A stretch of 9,711 nt of DNA, from positions 1 to 9,711 of the forward strand of contig JAIDPG010000318.1 of the NCBI GenBank assembly GCA_029062865.1, in the 5' to 3' direction. This document shows, piece by piece, positions 1-6,161 of the stretch. Both the position numbers and the translations under genes were made by a program. Numbering within the stretch: position 1 is the stretch's first letter; each line of letters opens with the position of its first letter. The notes under the pieces were generated by a model. It was given only the letters and a program-made list of their open reading frames with translations. It did not search any database and was not told the origin of the DNA. The DNA comes from Oscillospiraceae bacterium (GTDB lineage: Bacteria > Bacillota > Clostridia > Oscillospirales > Ruminococcaceae).

Positions 1-420
1 GGAAATGTGTTTTCTGAACTCCTCCGGCGGCATTGGGTCGGGTTCTTCGTCGTCATCGTGGTCTTCGTCGTCATCCGGATAGCTCCAGATCTCTATCGGC
101 GCGGTCGGATTATCATGGTCTATGAAATCGTTCAGCGTGTATTCGATAAGCCGCTTTTCAAGCTCCGCGGAATTCTCGACAGCCCATTTCAGTCGCCTGA
201 AGCCCGCTTCGCCCGTCGGGTCGCCGTTGCAGCGCACGGTAGCGCTTATCTTGCTCTCCGCGCCGTGCCAGACGGCGTCGCCGTCGTAATATCTATACAC
301 GACCTCGACTTTCTTGCCATCCCTTTTCACCTTTGAATGATTTTCAACAAGCTTGAATTTTCCGAGCTCGTTCTCCACAAAAACCGGCTCGGGCTTTTTC
401 TTTTTTCCAAATCCGAACAT
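1..420 (-). CDS. Hypothetical protein, DUF2262-like, C-terminus beyond window
   Basis: An open frame begins at the ATG complementary to 418-420 and runs 140 codons to the window edge without a stop, so the protein is truncated here. A clear ribosome site (GGAGGAATT directly before the ATG) sets the start. The first 11 residues are lysine-rich (MFGFGKKKKP). A middle part with a W-x-G segment and an 'A-V-E-N' helix follows, and then a very acidic stretch (residues about 116-128, mostly D and E) before 'PPEEFRKHIS'. The spacing of the W-x-G strand, the helix and the late EEF motif recalls DUF2262 proteins, but this is from memory of the family pattern only. The gene starts 22 bp after rqcH on the same strand, so it is probably the last or a late member of that transcription unit. 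Function is unknown. Confidence 0.7.
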   Translation of the reverse strand, partial: MFGFGKKKKPEPVFVENELGKFKLVENHSKVKRDGKKVEVVYRYYDGDAVWHGAESKISATVRCNGDPTGEAGFRRLKWAVENSAELEKRLIEYTLNDFIDHDNPTAPIEIWSYPDDDEDHDDDEEPDPMPPEEFRKHIS

Positions 421-436
421 AATTCCTCCAAAATGC

Positions 437-455
437 CGAGAACTAGTAGTTCTCG
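437..455 (-). repeat. Short perfect inverted repeat across the rqcH stop codon
   Basis: CGAGAACT and AGTTCTCG are separated by AGT, an 8-bp stem with a 3-nt loop. The repeat includes the rqcH TAG stop and lies just before the ribosome site of the next gene. On the minus-strand RNA only four U follow after GCA, so it is a poor terminator. It might act as a processing or stability element between the two cistrons, or be coincidental. Confidence 0.35.
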
Positions 456-2218
456 CGCAATCTCTCAACCACGCTCTCGTCGGGCGTAACGTAAAGCGTT
501 TTGTTGTTCGTGAAGATGACCATTCCCGGCTTTGCGCCGGCGGGCTTTTTTACGAACTTCACCGCGACGTAATCCACGGGAACGCCGCTGCCGCTTTTGC
601 CCTTCGAGTGGAACGCCGCGAGCATTGCCGCTTCAACGATTGTCTGCTCCGGGAGCGTTTGTCCGTTTGCGCGGATTATCACGTGCGAGCCCGCGATGTC
701 CTTTGTGTGAAGCCAGATATCGGTTGCTTTCGCGGTTTTCAGCGTCAATAAATCGTTCTGACGGTTGTTGCGCCCTACAAGTATCTCAAAGCCCTCCGTT
801 GAGCGGAATTTCAGCGGCTCGCTGAGCTTTTTTGACGGTCGATCGTCGCCCTTTTGCGCTCTCAAATACCCCTGCTCGCGAAGCTCGCGGCGTATTTCCG
901 AAAGCTCGCTGTCGCTTTCGGCGCGGCTTATACTGTCGAGCACGCTGTCCAGATATTCACGCTCCTCGCCGCCCTTTTTGATGAGCTCCGTCAGCTTTTT
1001 CTCCGCGGTGTCGAGCTTGCGGTATTCGTTGTAATATTTCTGCGCGTTCTGCGCGGGAGTTAAACGCGCGTCAAGCGTTATTTCCCGCGGCTCGCCGGTA
1101 TAAAAATCCTCGAGCTCGCAGCGCGTCATTCCCTTTTCGAGGCGGTAAATATTCGCGTTGATAAGGTCTCCCGTCACTCGGAAAACCTCGCGCTCTCCGC
1201 ACTCGGCGAGCTCCTTTTTTTGCAGCTCCAGCTTCCGCGAAACGCGCTCGTAGGCGGTGTTTACGGTTTTCAGCAGGTCGCGCGCTTTCTGCTTCATGCG
1301 CTCCTGCCGAGCCGCCGCGCCGTAGAATTCGTCCAACAGCAGACTGGGGGAATTGAACCCCTGTCCCTTGTAAAGCCCGCCGTACTCCTTCACATCAACG
1401 AATGAAAAATCCTTTTTCTTGCCGTCCTCGTCGGTGAGCAAAGTGTAGCTTGCCGCGCCGTTAAGCGCATTCTTCGCGTTTTCGAGGAATTCCGAAACGC
1501 GGGATTTATGAGCTTCGGAAAGCTCGCCGACAACAGTGTCAACGTCGCCGACGGCGTAAAACGCGCACTCCCGCGCGAAGATCGGCGCGATGCCCTCCAG
1601 CACCGCGGGAAGCGCTTTCGCAAGCCTCTGCGTGTCGTATTCCCCGCCGAAAAGCGCGTTTATTACATCGCCGACCTCCGTGTCAAGCAGGCAGAGCCGC
1701 TCGGCTCTCGGAGGGGCTTCGTACGGGATATTCGGGAGTATCCGCCGCCCGGTGAAGCTCTCGTCGCCGCCGTCGGTTATGCGCTTTATGCTGTCTACCA
1801 CGCGCCCGTCACGCATAAGAATGACGTTGGAATACCGCCCCAAGATCTCGCTTGTAAGGGTGTTCAGAACCTTGTCGCCGATCTCGTTTACGCACTCGAA
1901 ATCAAAGAACAGCACGCGCTCCAGCCCGTCCTGCCTTATCGCGACGAGCTTCCCGCCGCTCAGGTGCTTTCGGAGTATCATACAGAACAGCGGCGGCGCG
2001 GAGGGGTTTTCGTAGTCGCGCTCCGTCAAATGCACGCAAGCCGCCGTGCCGCCCGCCGAGAACAATATTTTCCTAGCGCTTCTGTCCTCGCCGCCCAACA
2101 TTCGCAGCGAGACGATGACCTCCTCGCGCGAGGGCTGGCTTATCTTGTCAACTCTCGCGCCAATAAGCGCGGACAATTCTTCTTTTACGCAGTGCAGAAA
2201 CGCACCGTCAAGTGACAT
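443..2218 (-). CDS. rqcH: RqcH, NFACT-family ribosome quality control protein
   Basis: RqcH binds stalled 50S subunits carrying peptidyl-tRNA and recruits tRNA-Ala to add C-terminal alanine tails that mark the peptide for degradation. It acts in the cytoplasm. The 591-residue product has the full-length NFACT layout: an NFACT-N domain from the typical MSLDGAFL start, with 'ENPSAPPLFCMILRKH' at about 70-85; a charged coiled-coil middle (about 290-450); and an NFACT-R domain near the C-terminus with 'DIWLHTKDIAGSHVII' followed by the glycine-rich GKSGSG segment. The D-R pair of well-studied homologues, implicated in tRNA-Ala contact, appears here as E100-R101. A purine-rich site (AAAGGGGGGCGG) precedes the ATG. 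It lies 67 bp downstream of the DUF1877 gene and 22 bp upstream of the last gene. Older annotations call this family fibronectin-binding protein A. The family call is secure. Confidence 0.95.
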   Translation of the reverse strand: MSLDGAFLHCVKEELSALIGARVDKISQPSREEVIVSLRMLGGEDRSARKILFSAGGTAACVHLTERDYENPSAPPLFCMILRKHLSGGKLVAIRQDGLERVLFFDFECVNEIGDKVLNTLTSEILGRYSNVILMRDGRVVDSIKRITDGGDESFTGRRILPNIPYEAPPRAERLCLLDTEVGDVINALFGGEYDTQRLAKALPAVLEGIAPIFARECAFYAVGDVDTVVGELSEAHKSRVSEFLENAKNALNGAASYTLLTDEDGKKKDFSFVDVKEYGGLYKGQGFNSPSLLLDEFYGAAARQERMKQKARDLLKTVNTAYERVSRKLELQKKELAECGEREVFRVTGDLINANIYRLEKGMTRCELEDFYTGEPREITLDARLTPAQNAQKYYNEYRKLDTAEKKLTELIKKGGEEREYLDSVLDSISRAESDSELSEIRRELREQGYLRAQKGDDRPSKKLSEPLKFRSTEGFEILVGRNNRQNDLLTLKTAKATDIWLHTKDIAGSHVIIRANGQTLPEQTIVEAAMLAAFHSKGKSGSGVPVDYVAVKFVKKPAGAKPGMVIFTNNKTLYVTPDESVVERLRENY

Positions 2219-2233
2219 CAGCCGCCGCCCCCC

Positions 2234-2254
2234 TTTAGTTGTTAGTTTTTAGTT
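2234..2254. repeat. Three tandem heptamers (K)TTAGTT
   Basis: The 67-bp gap between the DUF1877 gene and rqcH contains TTTAGTT, GTTAGTT, TTTAGTT in exact 7-nt register, with one variable position. It lies just upstream of the rqcH ribosome site. It resembles the short tandemly repeated heptanucleotides known from some bacterial intergenic regions. A second three-copy heptamer array, with a different sequence, is at 8868-8888. Confidence 0.6.
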
Positions 2255-2285
2255 TTTCGGTTGCCAAGCGCGCGATTTAACTATT

Positions 2286-2771
2286 TCAGAAATCAACCGT
2301 AAAGATCACCCGGCAATTCTCCTTAAGCGCGTTTTCGTAAAACGGGAGAATTCCCTCGCTCCAGCCTAAGGTATGCTCCAAGCCGTCGTTATCCTTGTAT
2401 TGAAAATCAACGTCTATCTTCCAGAAGTTTTCGTTTATAATCTTCTCCAAATCGTTTTGACGGAGATACTCGACGATGTTCTTTACGTCATCGCCGTTTT
2501 TCAGAGTGATGACTTCCTCTTCCGTATCAACCAAGTACTCGCCGCCGAAAATGATGTTTGTCGGAACACTGTTTACCTCGCTCCATTTTCCGCCGCCCAG
2601 GCAAAGCTGAAGCCCTTCCCACGCCTTATCAAGCTCGCAGGCGCGCGGCGAATCGAACAGGTTTTCCTCGATCTCGTTGAGCATATAGTCATACCGTTCC
2701 TCCATCGGCACGGAACGGAGCTTTTCCACTTCCGCGTCGGTCAGCGCGTAAAGCATACCTAATCTTGACAT
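2286..2771 (-). CDS. DUF1877 (YfbM-like) protein
   Basis: This is a 161-residue protein of the DUF1877/YfbM type, which has no established biochemical role. The signs are the N-terminal 'GML..LTDAEVEKL' segment, the acidic region, and the diagnostic LDKAW motif (residues 47-51) followed by 'EGLQLCLGGG'. A middle 'IIFGGEYLVD' strand comes next, and the C-terminal half alternates charged helices ('VKNIVEYLRQNDLEKII') with 'LPFYENALKENCRVIF'. The length is normal for the family. There is no signal peptide or membrane segment, so it is probably cytoplasmic. An AAAGGAG site 7 nt upstream supports the ATG at 2769-2771. It sits 33 bp after the Nif3-like gene and 67 bp before rqcH, within the same co-directional cluster. 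No catalytic residues can be assigned. Confidence 0.85.
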   Translation of the reverse strand: MSRLGMLYALTDAEVEKLRSVPMEERYDYMLNEIEENLFDSPRACELDKAWEGLQLCLGGGKWSEVNSVPTNIIFGGEYLVDTEEEVITLKNGDDVKNIVEYLRQNDLEKIINENFWKIDVDFQYKDNDGLEHTLGWSEGILPFYENALKENCRVIFTVDF

Positions 2772-2785
2772 ACACGATCTCCTTT

Positions 2786-2806
2786 ACTGACTAATGACTG
2801 TAAACT
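2786..2806. repeat. Degenerate heptamer-like repeat in the Nif3/DUF1877 gap
   Basis: ACTGACT and AATGACT (6 of 7 identical) are followed in register by GTAAACT, which shares only the final ACT. The array overlaps the stop codon of the Nif3-like gene. It is much weaker than the arrays at 2234-2254 and 8868-8888 and is listed because its period and position are similar. Confidence 0.3.
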
Positions 2807-3578
2807 AGCAGCTATACCCGCAAGGGTCTTGCTCGCTCTCCGCGCTGAATATCGGAACCTCTGAGAAGCGCAGCGTTATCAGCTTCGCCAGCGAGTGCGC
2901 CGCCGCTTTTTCCGTGCCGAAATGCCCCGCATCGATAAGCGTAATGCCGCAGTTTTCGGCTTCTATCCAGAAGTTGTGCTTGATGTCGCCGCTGATTATC
3001 GCGTCGATGTCGTTTTCTCGCGCAAGCCGCATTATATCGCGGTCTACTCCCCCGCCGCAGCAAACCGCTACTCTTGAGAGAGACTTCTTGTCCGCGTCCT
3101 TTCGGCTGAATTTCACGCAGTCTAAGTCGAGCTTCGCCTTGCAGTGCTCCGCGAGAGCCCGCGGAGTAAAGAACAGCGGCATTTCGCAGACCGCGCCGTA
3201 GTTTTTGTCCAAGAAGCTCTCACTCTCAAACTCCAACAATTCCACCAATGTTTCATTCACGCCGTTTTTCGCTACGTCGAAGTTCGTGTGCATAGCGACA
3301 GCGGCGATGTTTTGCTTTATCAAGTCAACAACGGGACTCCACGTTGGTATCTGTTTAAGGCCCTCGAAAATCACCGGGTGATGCGAAACAATAAGGTTCG
3401 CACCCTTTTCCGCGGCTTCCTTTATTATCGCGTGAGTGATGTCGACGCAGCAGCAAACGCCCGTGACCTCCGCGTCCGCGTCTCCCACAAGAAGCCCCAC
3501 ATTGTCGTAGCCCTCTGCGGTGTCAAGCGGCGCGAGCTCGTTTAAGTATTCAAGAATATCGCCGACTGTCATATTCAA
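2805..3578 (-). CDS. Nif3-like dinuclear metal centre protein (YbgI/YqfO family)
   Basis: Members of this family form toroidal hexamers with a two-metal site in each subunit. They are often labelled GTP cyclohydrolase I type 2, but their physiological reaction is not settled. The 257-residue product shows the expected metal-site segments: SHHPVIF (residues 65-71), HTNFD ending at D101, GDIKHNF (197-203) and DAGHFGTE with H219 and E223. The N-terminal 'DNVGLLVGD' is also typical. It is the short form, like E. coli YbgI, without the PII/CutA-like insert that makes some Firmicutes homologues about 370 residues long. A run of three cysteines (42-44) and a 'CCGGG' loop (173-177) are cysteine-rich variants of family positions. 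Its ATG overlaps the trmK stop in an ATGA, indicating translational coupling. The trmK-nif3 pair is a conserved Firmicutes arrangement (yqfN-yqfO in Bacillus). Confidence 0.93.
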   Translation of the reverse strand: MNMTVGDILEYLNELAPLDTAEGYDNVGLLVGDADAEVTGVCCCVDITHAIIKEAAEKGANLIVSHHPVIFEGLKQIPTWSPVVDLIKQNIAAVAMHTNFDVAKNGVNETLVELLEFESESFLDKNYGAVCEMPLFFTPRALAEHCKAKLDLDCVKFSRKDADKKSLSRVAVCCGGGVDRDIMRLARENDIDAIISGDIKHNFWIEAENCGITLIDAGHFGTEKAAAHSLAKLITLRFSEVPIFSAESEQDPCGYSC

Positions 3579-4228
3579 AAATCCTCCGCTCGTTTAAGTA
3601 TCGTGTCCGCAAGCGCGCGGAGCTTTTTGAGCTCGCCGCATTGCGGCTCCGATCTCTCCAATCCCGCGGCTTTTTTCAGCAGCTTCTCGGCGGTCTTTCG
3701 CAGATAGCCGCTGTCCGTCATTTTTCCGCAGAGCGCGAATGTTTCATCGGGCTCGCTGATTTCGCCCGTGTATTTCGCGTAAATTATCGCGTAGATCTTG
3801 TCGCCGTCATACGCGGCGCGCTCCTCGATTATCTCAAAGCCGTTTTCGCAAAGCCAGCAGCGCAGATAGTTAGCCCTTGTCATCGGCTGAAGAATAAAAC
3901 GCGTATCCGCGCTTAAAAAGCGGCAGCCGCCGATTATCTCCGCAATGAGCTCGCCGCCCATTCCGCAGATCACAACGTCGTCCGCGAAGCCGATTTTTTC
4001 CAAACCGTCGGACTTTACCACTTTAACGTTGGAAACGCCATGCTCCGAAACGGTTCTCCTTGCCGCCTCAAGCGGACCGTCGCGAACGTCCGCCGCGATG
4101 ACCATCATCGACTTGTTGAGCGCCAGCCAGCACGCGAGCCGCGCGTGGTCACACCCGATGTCGGCGGCGGTCTTTCCCTCGCGGCAAAGCTCCGCCGCCG
4201 CTTTCAGGCGGTTATCGAGGACTATCAA
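3575..4228 (-). CDS. trmK: TrmK, tRNA (adenine(22)-N1)-methyltransferase
   Basis: TrmK uses S-adenosylmethionine to methylate N1 of adenine 22 in the D-loop region of certain tRNAs. The 217-residue product has a Rossmann-type methyltransferase N-terminal half: motif I ADIGCDHARLA (22-32), an acidic AADVRDGPL segment (45-53) ending the second strand, and the family hallmark CGMGGELIAEII (89-100). 'FILQPMTRANYLRCWL' follows. The C-terminal part (about 165-217) is helical and charged, matching the coiled-coil C-terminal domain of the family. The start is a TTG at 4226-4228 overlapping the DUF1858 stop as TTGA. No later start keeps 'DNRL' and motif I, so TTG is preferred even without a strong ribosome site, which suggests translation by coupling. 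The stop overlaps the next ATG. The family call is secure. Confidence 0.93.
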   Translation of the reverse strand: MIVLDNRLKAAAELCREGKTAADIGCDHARLACWLALNKSMMVIAADVRDGPLEAARRTVSEHGVSNVKVVKSDGLEKIGFADDVVICGMGGELIAEIIGGCRFLSADTRFILQPMTRANYLRCWLCENGFEIIEERAAYDGDKIYAIIYAKYTGEISEPDETFALCGKMTDSGYLRKTAEKLLKKAAGLERSEPQCGELKKLRALADTILKRAEDF

Positions 4229-4425
4229 TTGCCGAGAGCCGCGTTGAGCTGCTCTACGATCTCATCGGCATTCACGCCGTGAACGCCGCACGCCTGTCCG
4301 ACGCTCTCTCCGCGAGCCGAAGGGCAGCCCAGGCAGTGCATTCCCATGCTGAGAAAAATGGGAGCCGCCGCCTCGCCGTTAAAATCAAGAATATCCCCGA
4401 TGATCGTATCAACCGTAACCTGCAT
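4225..4425 (-). CDS. DUF1858 small cysteine protein
   Basis: This 66-residue cytoplasmic protein is of the DUF1858 type, a fold also found fused to or near hybrid-cluster and disulfide-type redox proteins. The sequence begins 'VTVDTIIGDIL', followed by 'APIFLSMGMHCLGC'. Its signature cysteines are C31-x-x-C34 with a third at C46, the arrangement expected for a redox-active or metal-binding site. The ATG is preceded by AAAGGAG at the usual distance. It is the first gene of the long minus-strand cluster, directly downstream of the promoter at 4476-4504, and is translationally coupled to trmK through the TTGA overlap. Its partner or substrate is not known; a redox or metal role is inferred only from the cysteines. 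Confidence 0.88.
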   Translation of the reverse strand: MQVTVDTIIGDILDFNGEAAAPIFLSMGMHCLGCPSARGESVGQACGVHGVNADEIVEQLNAALGN

Positions 4426-4453
4426 AATTAAATCTCCTTTTTATTGCGAAATC

Positions 4454-4469
4454 GTATGCAAATGCATAC
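4454..4469. promoter_or_regulatory. Palindrome at the start site of the DUF1858 cluster
   Basis: GTATGCA and TGCATAC are perfect inverted 7-mers separated by AA. They begin at about the predicted transcription start of the minus-strand promoter and end before the ribosome site. This is the position of a repressor operator; it could instead form a small hairpin at the 5' end of the transcript. Confidence 0.5.
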
Positions 4470-4475
4470 ATTATT

Positions 4476-4504
4476 ATTATAACACATTATTTGCGTTTTG
4501 TCTA
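4476..4504 (-). promoter_or_regulatory. Promoter of the DUF1858-trmK-nif3-rqcH cluster
   Basis: On the minus strand TAGACA (4499-4504) and TATAAT (4476-4481) are 17 bp apart, and the -10 carries the extended TGT just upstream. This is a strong vegetative promoter. Transcription is expected to start near 4469, about 44 nt before the DUF1858 ATG. No comparable promoter was seen further along the cluster, so it may drive all six genes. Confidence 0.85.
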
Positions 4505-4541
4505 GGTATTTTTTGGGAATAAACAGATTTTTCCTAAACCC

Positions 4542-4570
4542 TTGAAAAATCGGAAGAATAACTATACAAT
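4542..4570 (+). promoter_or_regulatory. Promoter of the YwaF/TMEM164-like gene
   Basis: TTGAAA (4542-4547) and TACAAT (4565-4570) are 17 bp apart on the plus strand. The predicted start near 4577 leaves a leader of roughly 84 nt. The promoter is divergent from the minus-strand one, with 37 bp between the two -35 boxes. Confidence 0.75.
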
Positions 4571-4595
4571 AATTGTACTGTTCACAATAGTACAA
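4565..4595. promoter_or_regulatory. Nested inverted repeats over the -10 and start site
   Basis: TACAAT-A-ATTGTA (4565-4577) is a perfect 6-bp palindrome that uses the -10 box itself. It overlaps TTGTACT (4573-4579), which pairs across 9 nt with AGTACAA (4589-4595). ATTGT (4572-4576) also pairs with ACAAT (4584-4588). The repeated TACAA/TTGTA half-sites suggest a regulator binding over the start site, or alternative small hairpins at the 5' end of the mRNA. Confidence 0.45.
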
Positions 4596-4660
4596 GGCAG
4601 GAAAATTACGACAAGTTTTTAATACAAAAAAAATTGCGCATAATGAAAATGGGTGATAAA

Positions 4661-5434
4661 ATGGTAGTATCAAGCGAAATGTTACGGGATTTCTTCAGCC
4701 GCGAGGTCTGTTACGACAGCGGACTTGAATTGTTCGGCGGGCTGCATCTGGCGATCTCCGCGTTTTTTCTCACGCTGTATGCCGGTGTGATAATATTCCG
4801 CGTGAAGCTGCGGAAAATCGGGCATTTTACGCTCATTCGCCGCATTATGGCGGCTATTCTTTTCGCGAATATGCTGATACACTACACGGGGCGCATTGCC
4901 ATAGGCGAATGGCGGCTGTCGGAGGACTTGCCGCTGCATATCTGCTTTGTGGCGAATTTTCTGATGATGTACATTCTCGTAACGGACAACAAGCGCTCGC
5001 TGTTCGCGGTGGTGTACTACTTCACGCTTATCGGTCCGCTTCCCGCCGCGGTCTTCCCCGATCTTTCCCGAACGTGGAGCGGGTATCTGTTTTGGCAGTT
5101 TATCATAAGCCATCACGTAATGCTGCTGTTCAGCCTGTACTGCGCGTTTGTGCTTGAGTATAAGACCGCGCCGAGATACGCCGTTTACGCGTTTTTCATC
5201 GGGAACGCCTACGTCGCGGCTATCTCGGTATTCAACAGGATCTTCGGCACGAATTATATTATGCTCGGGGAGCTTCCAGAGCAGCTTTATCGGGTTTTCC
5301 CGTTTCTGCACGCGCTTCCCGCGATCGTCTGGCTGGAGCTTGTCGGAATACTCGCGCTTATCGCGGCTTACGTGTTGTGGGCGGCAACAAATAAGCGCCC
5401 GCCGCTCTCAAAGCGACAGGCGCATAAGAATTAA
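4661..5434 (+). CDS. TIGR02206/YwaF-type (TMEM164-related) membrane protein
   Basis: This is a predicted polytopic membrane protein of 257 residues with about seven hydrophobic segments (roughly 24-46, 58-77, 91-108, 114-132, 142-165, 170-190, 220-242). A conserved-looking LPLHIC (90-95) opens the third segment and SHH (150-152) lies in the fifth, features I associate with the bacterial YwaF/TIGR02206 family. The related human TMEM164 is reported to be a lipid acyltransferase with an essential cysteine, so a role in membrane lipids is possible but unproven. The ATG at 4661 is chosen because GGGTGAT (4651-4657) gives an ideal ribosome-site spacing. Upstream in-frame starts at 4634 (TTG), 4643 and 4649 lack one. 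It has its own promoter and stands alone; its stop is one base from the stop of the opposing ABC ATPase gene. Confidence 0.85.
   Translation: MVVSSEMLRDFFSREVCYDSGLELFGGLHLAISAFFLTLYAGVIIFRVKLRKIGHFTLIRRIMAAILFANMLIHYTGRIAIGEWRLSEDLPLHICFVANFLMMYILVTDNKRSLFAVVYYFTLIGPLPAAVFPDLSRTWSGYLFWQFIISHHVMLLFSLYCAFVLEYKTAPRYAVYAFFIGNAYVAAISVFNRIFGTNYIMLGELPEQLYRVFPFLHALPAIVWLELVGILALIAAYVLWAATNKRPPLSKRQAHKN
5385..5423 (-). terminator. Terminator of the ABC operon, inside the opposing gene
   Basis: On minus-strand RNA, arms 5412-5423 and 5395-5406 pair over 12 positions, two of them G-U, around a 5-nt loop. The U-rich UUAUUUGUUG (5394-5385) follows. On the plus strand the two wobble pairs become C-A mismatches, so the structure favours the minus direction. 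It lies 13 nt beyond the ATPase stop codon, within the last codons of the membrane protein gene. Confidence 0.6.
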
Positions 5435-5435
5435 A

Positions 5436-6161
5436 TCAAATTACTTTTGAAAGGAAGTCCTTAAGCCGCGGATTCTTGGGGTTCTCAAAGAACTCCTTCG
5501 GCGGATTTTCCTCAAGGATCTGCCCGTCCGCCATAAAGAGCACCCGCGAGGCTACTTCTCTCGCGAAGCCCATTTCGTGCGTGACAACGACCATTGTCAT
5601 GCCGTCAAGAGCGAGCTGTTTCATAAGCTCCAGCACCTCGCCGACCATTTCCGGGTCGAGCGCCGAGGTCGGCTCGTCGAACAGCATTACGTCGGGGTTC
5701 ATCGCAAGCGACCTCGCGATGGCTATGCGCTGCTTCTGCCCGCCGGACAACATTCCGGGGTACGCGTCCGCCTTGTCCGAAAGTCCGACCCGCGCGAGGA
5801 GAGCCTCCGCCTGCTTGTTTGCCTCGTCCTTGCTCATAAGCCCGAGCTTTACGGGCGCGAGCGTGATGTTTTTCCTTATCGTCAAATGCGGGAACAGGTT
5901 GAAATGCTGGAAAACCATTCCCATTTTACGGCGGATCTTATCGAGCTCTTTTCCCTTTGCGTGAGTGATGTCAACGCCGTCAAACGTTATCGTGCCGTCC
6001 GTCGGCGTTTCGAGGAGATTTAGACAGCGCAGAAACGTGCTCTTGCCCGAGCCCGACGGCCCTACTACTACAACCTTCTCGCCCTTTTCGATATGCTGCG
6101 AAACGTCCTTTAAAACGTCCAGCTCGCCGAAGGATTTGTACAAATGCTCAACGTTTATCAT
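5436..6161 (-). CDS. Polar amino acid ABC transporter ATPase (GlnQ/HisP type)
   Basis: This is the cytoplasmic ATPase that drives amino acid import. The 241-residue product has every expected motif: Walker A GPSGSGKST (34-42), Q-loop Q85 in VFQHFNLFPHLT, signature LSGGQ (138-142), Walker B VMLFDE (158-163), D-loop SALD and the H-loop histidine H195. The FQHFNLFPH run and the length are typical of the polar amino acid (GlnQ/HisP/ArtM) subfamily, not of larger sugar or peptide ATPases. The ATG at 6159-6161 is chosen because AAAGGAGG lies 10 nt upstream; seven further in-frame codons upstream would include that site. The start overlaps the permease stop by 14 bp, indicating coupled translation. 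Substrate cannot be told from this subunit. Confidence 0.96.
   Translation of the reverse strand: MINVEHLYKSFGELDVLKDVSQHIEKGEKVVVVGPSGSGKSTFLRCLNLLETPTDGTITFDGVDITHAKGKELDKIRRKMGMVFQHFNLFPHLTIRKNITLAPVKLGLMSKDEANKQAEALLARVGLSDKADAYPGMLSGGQKQRIAIARSLAMNPDVMLFDEPTSALDPEMVGEVLELMKQLALDGMTMVVVTHEMGFAREVASRVLFMADGQILEENPPKEFFENPKNPRLKDFLSKVI

Noticed and set aside
1508..2215. Open frame of 235 codons on the plus strand
   Set aside because: It is antisense to the NFACT-N domain of rqcH, with no ribosome site, promoter or recognisable protein.
4428..4673. 81-codon minus-strand frame in the divergent promoter region
   Set aside because: It spans both promoters, ends at the DUF1858 ribosome site and has a low-complexity composition; the promoter evidence explains the region better.
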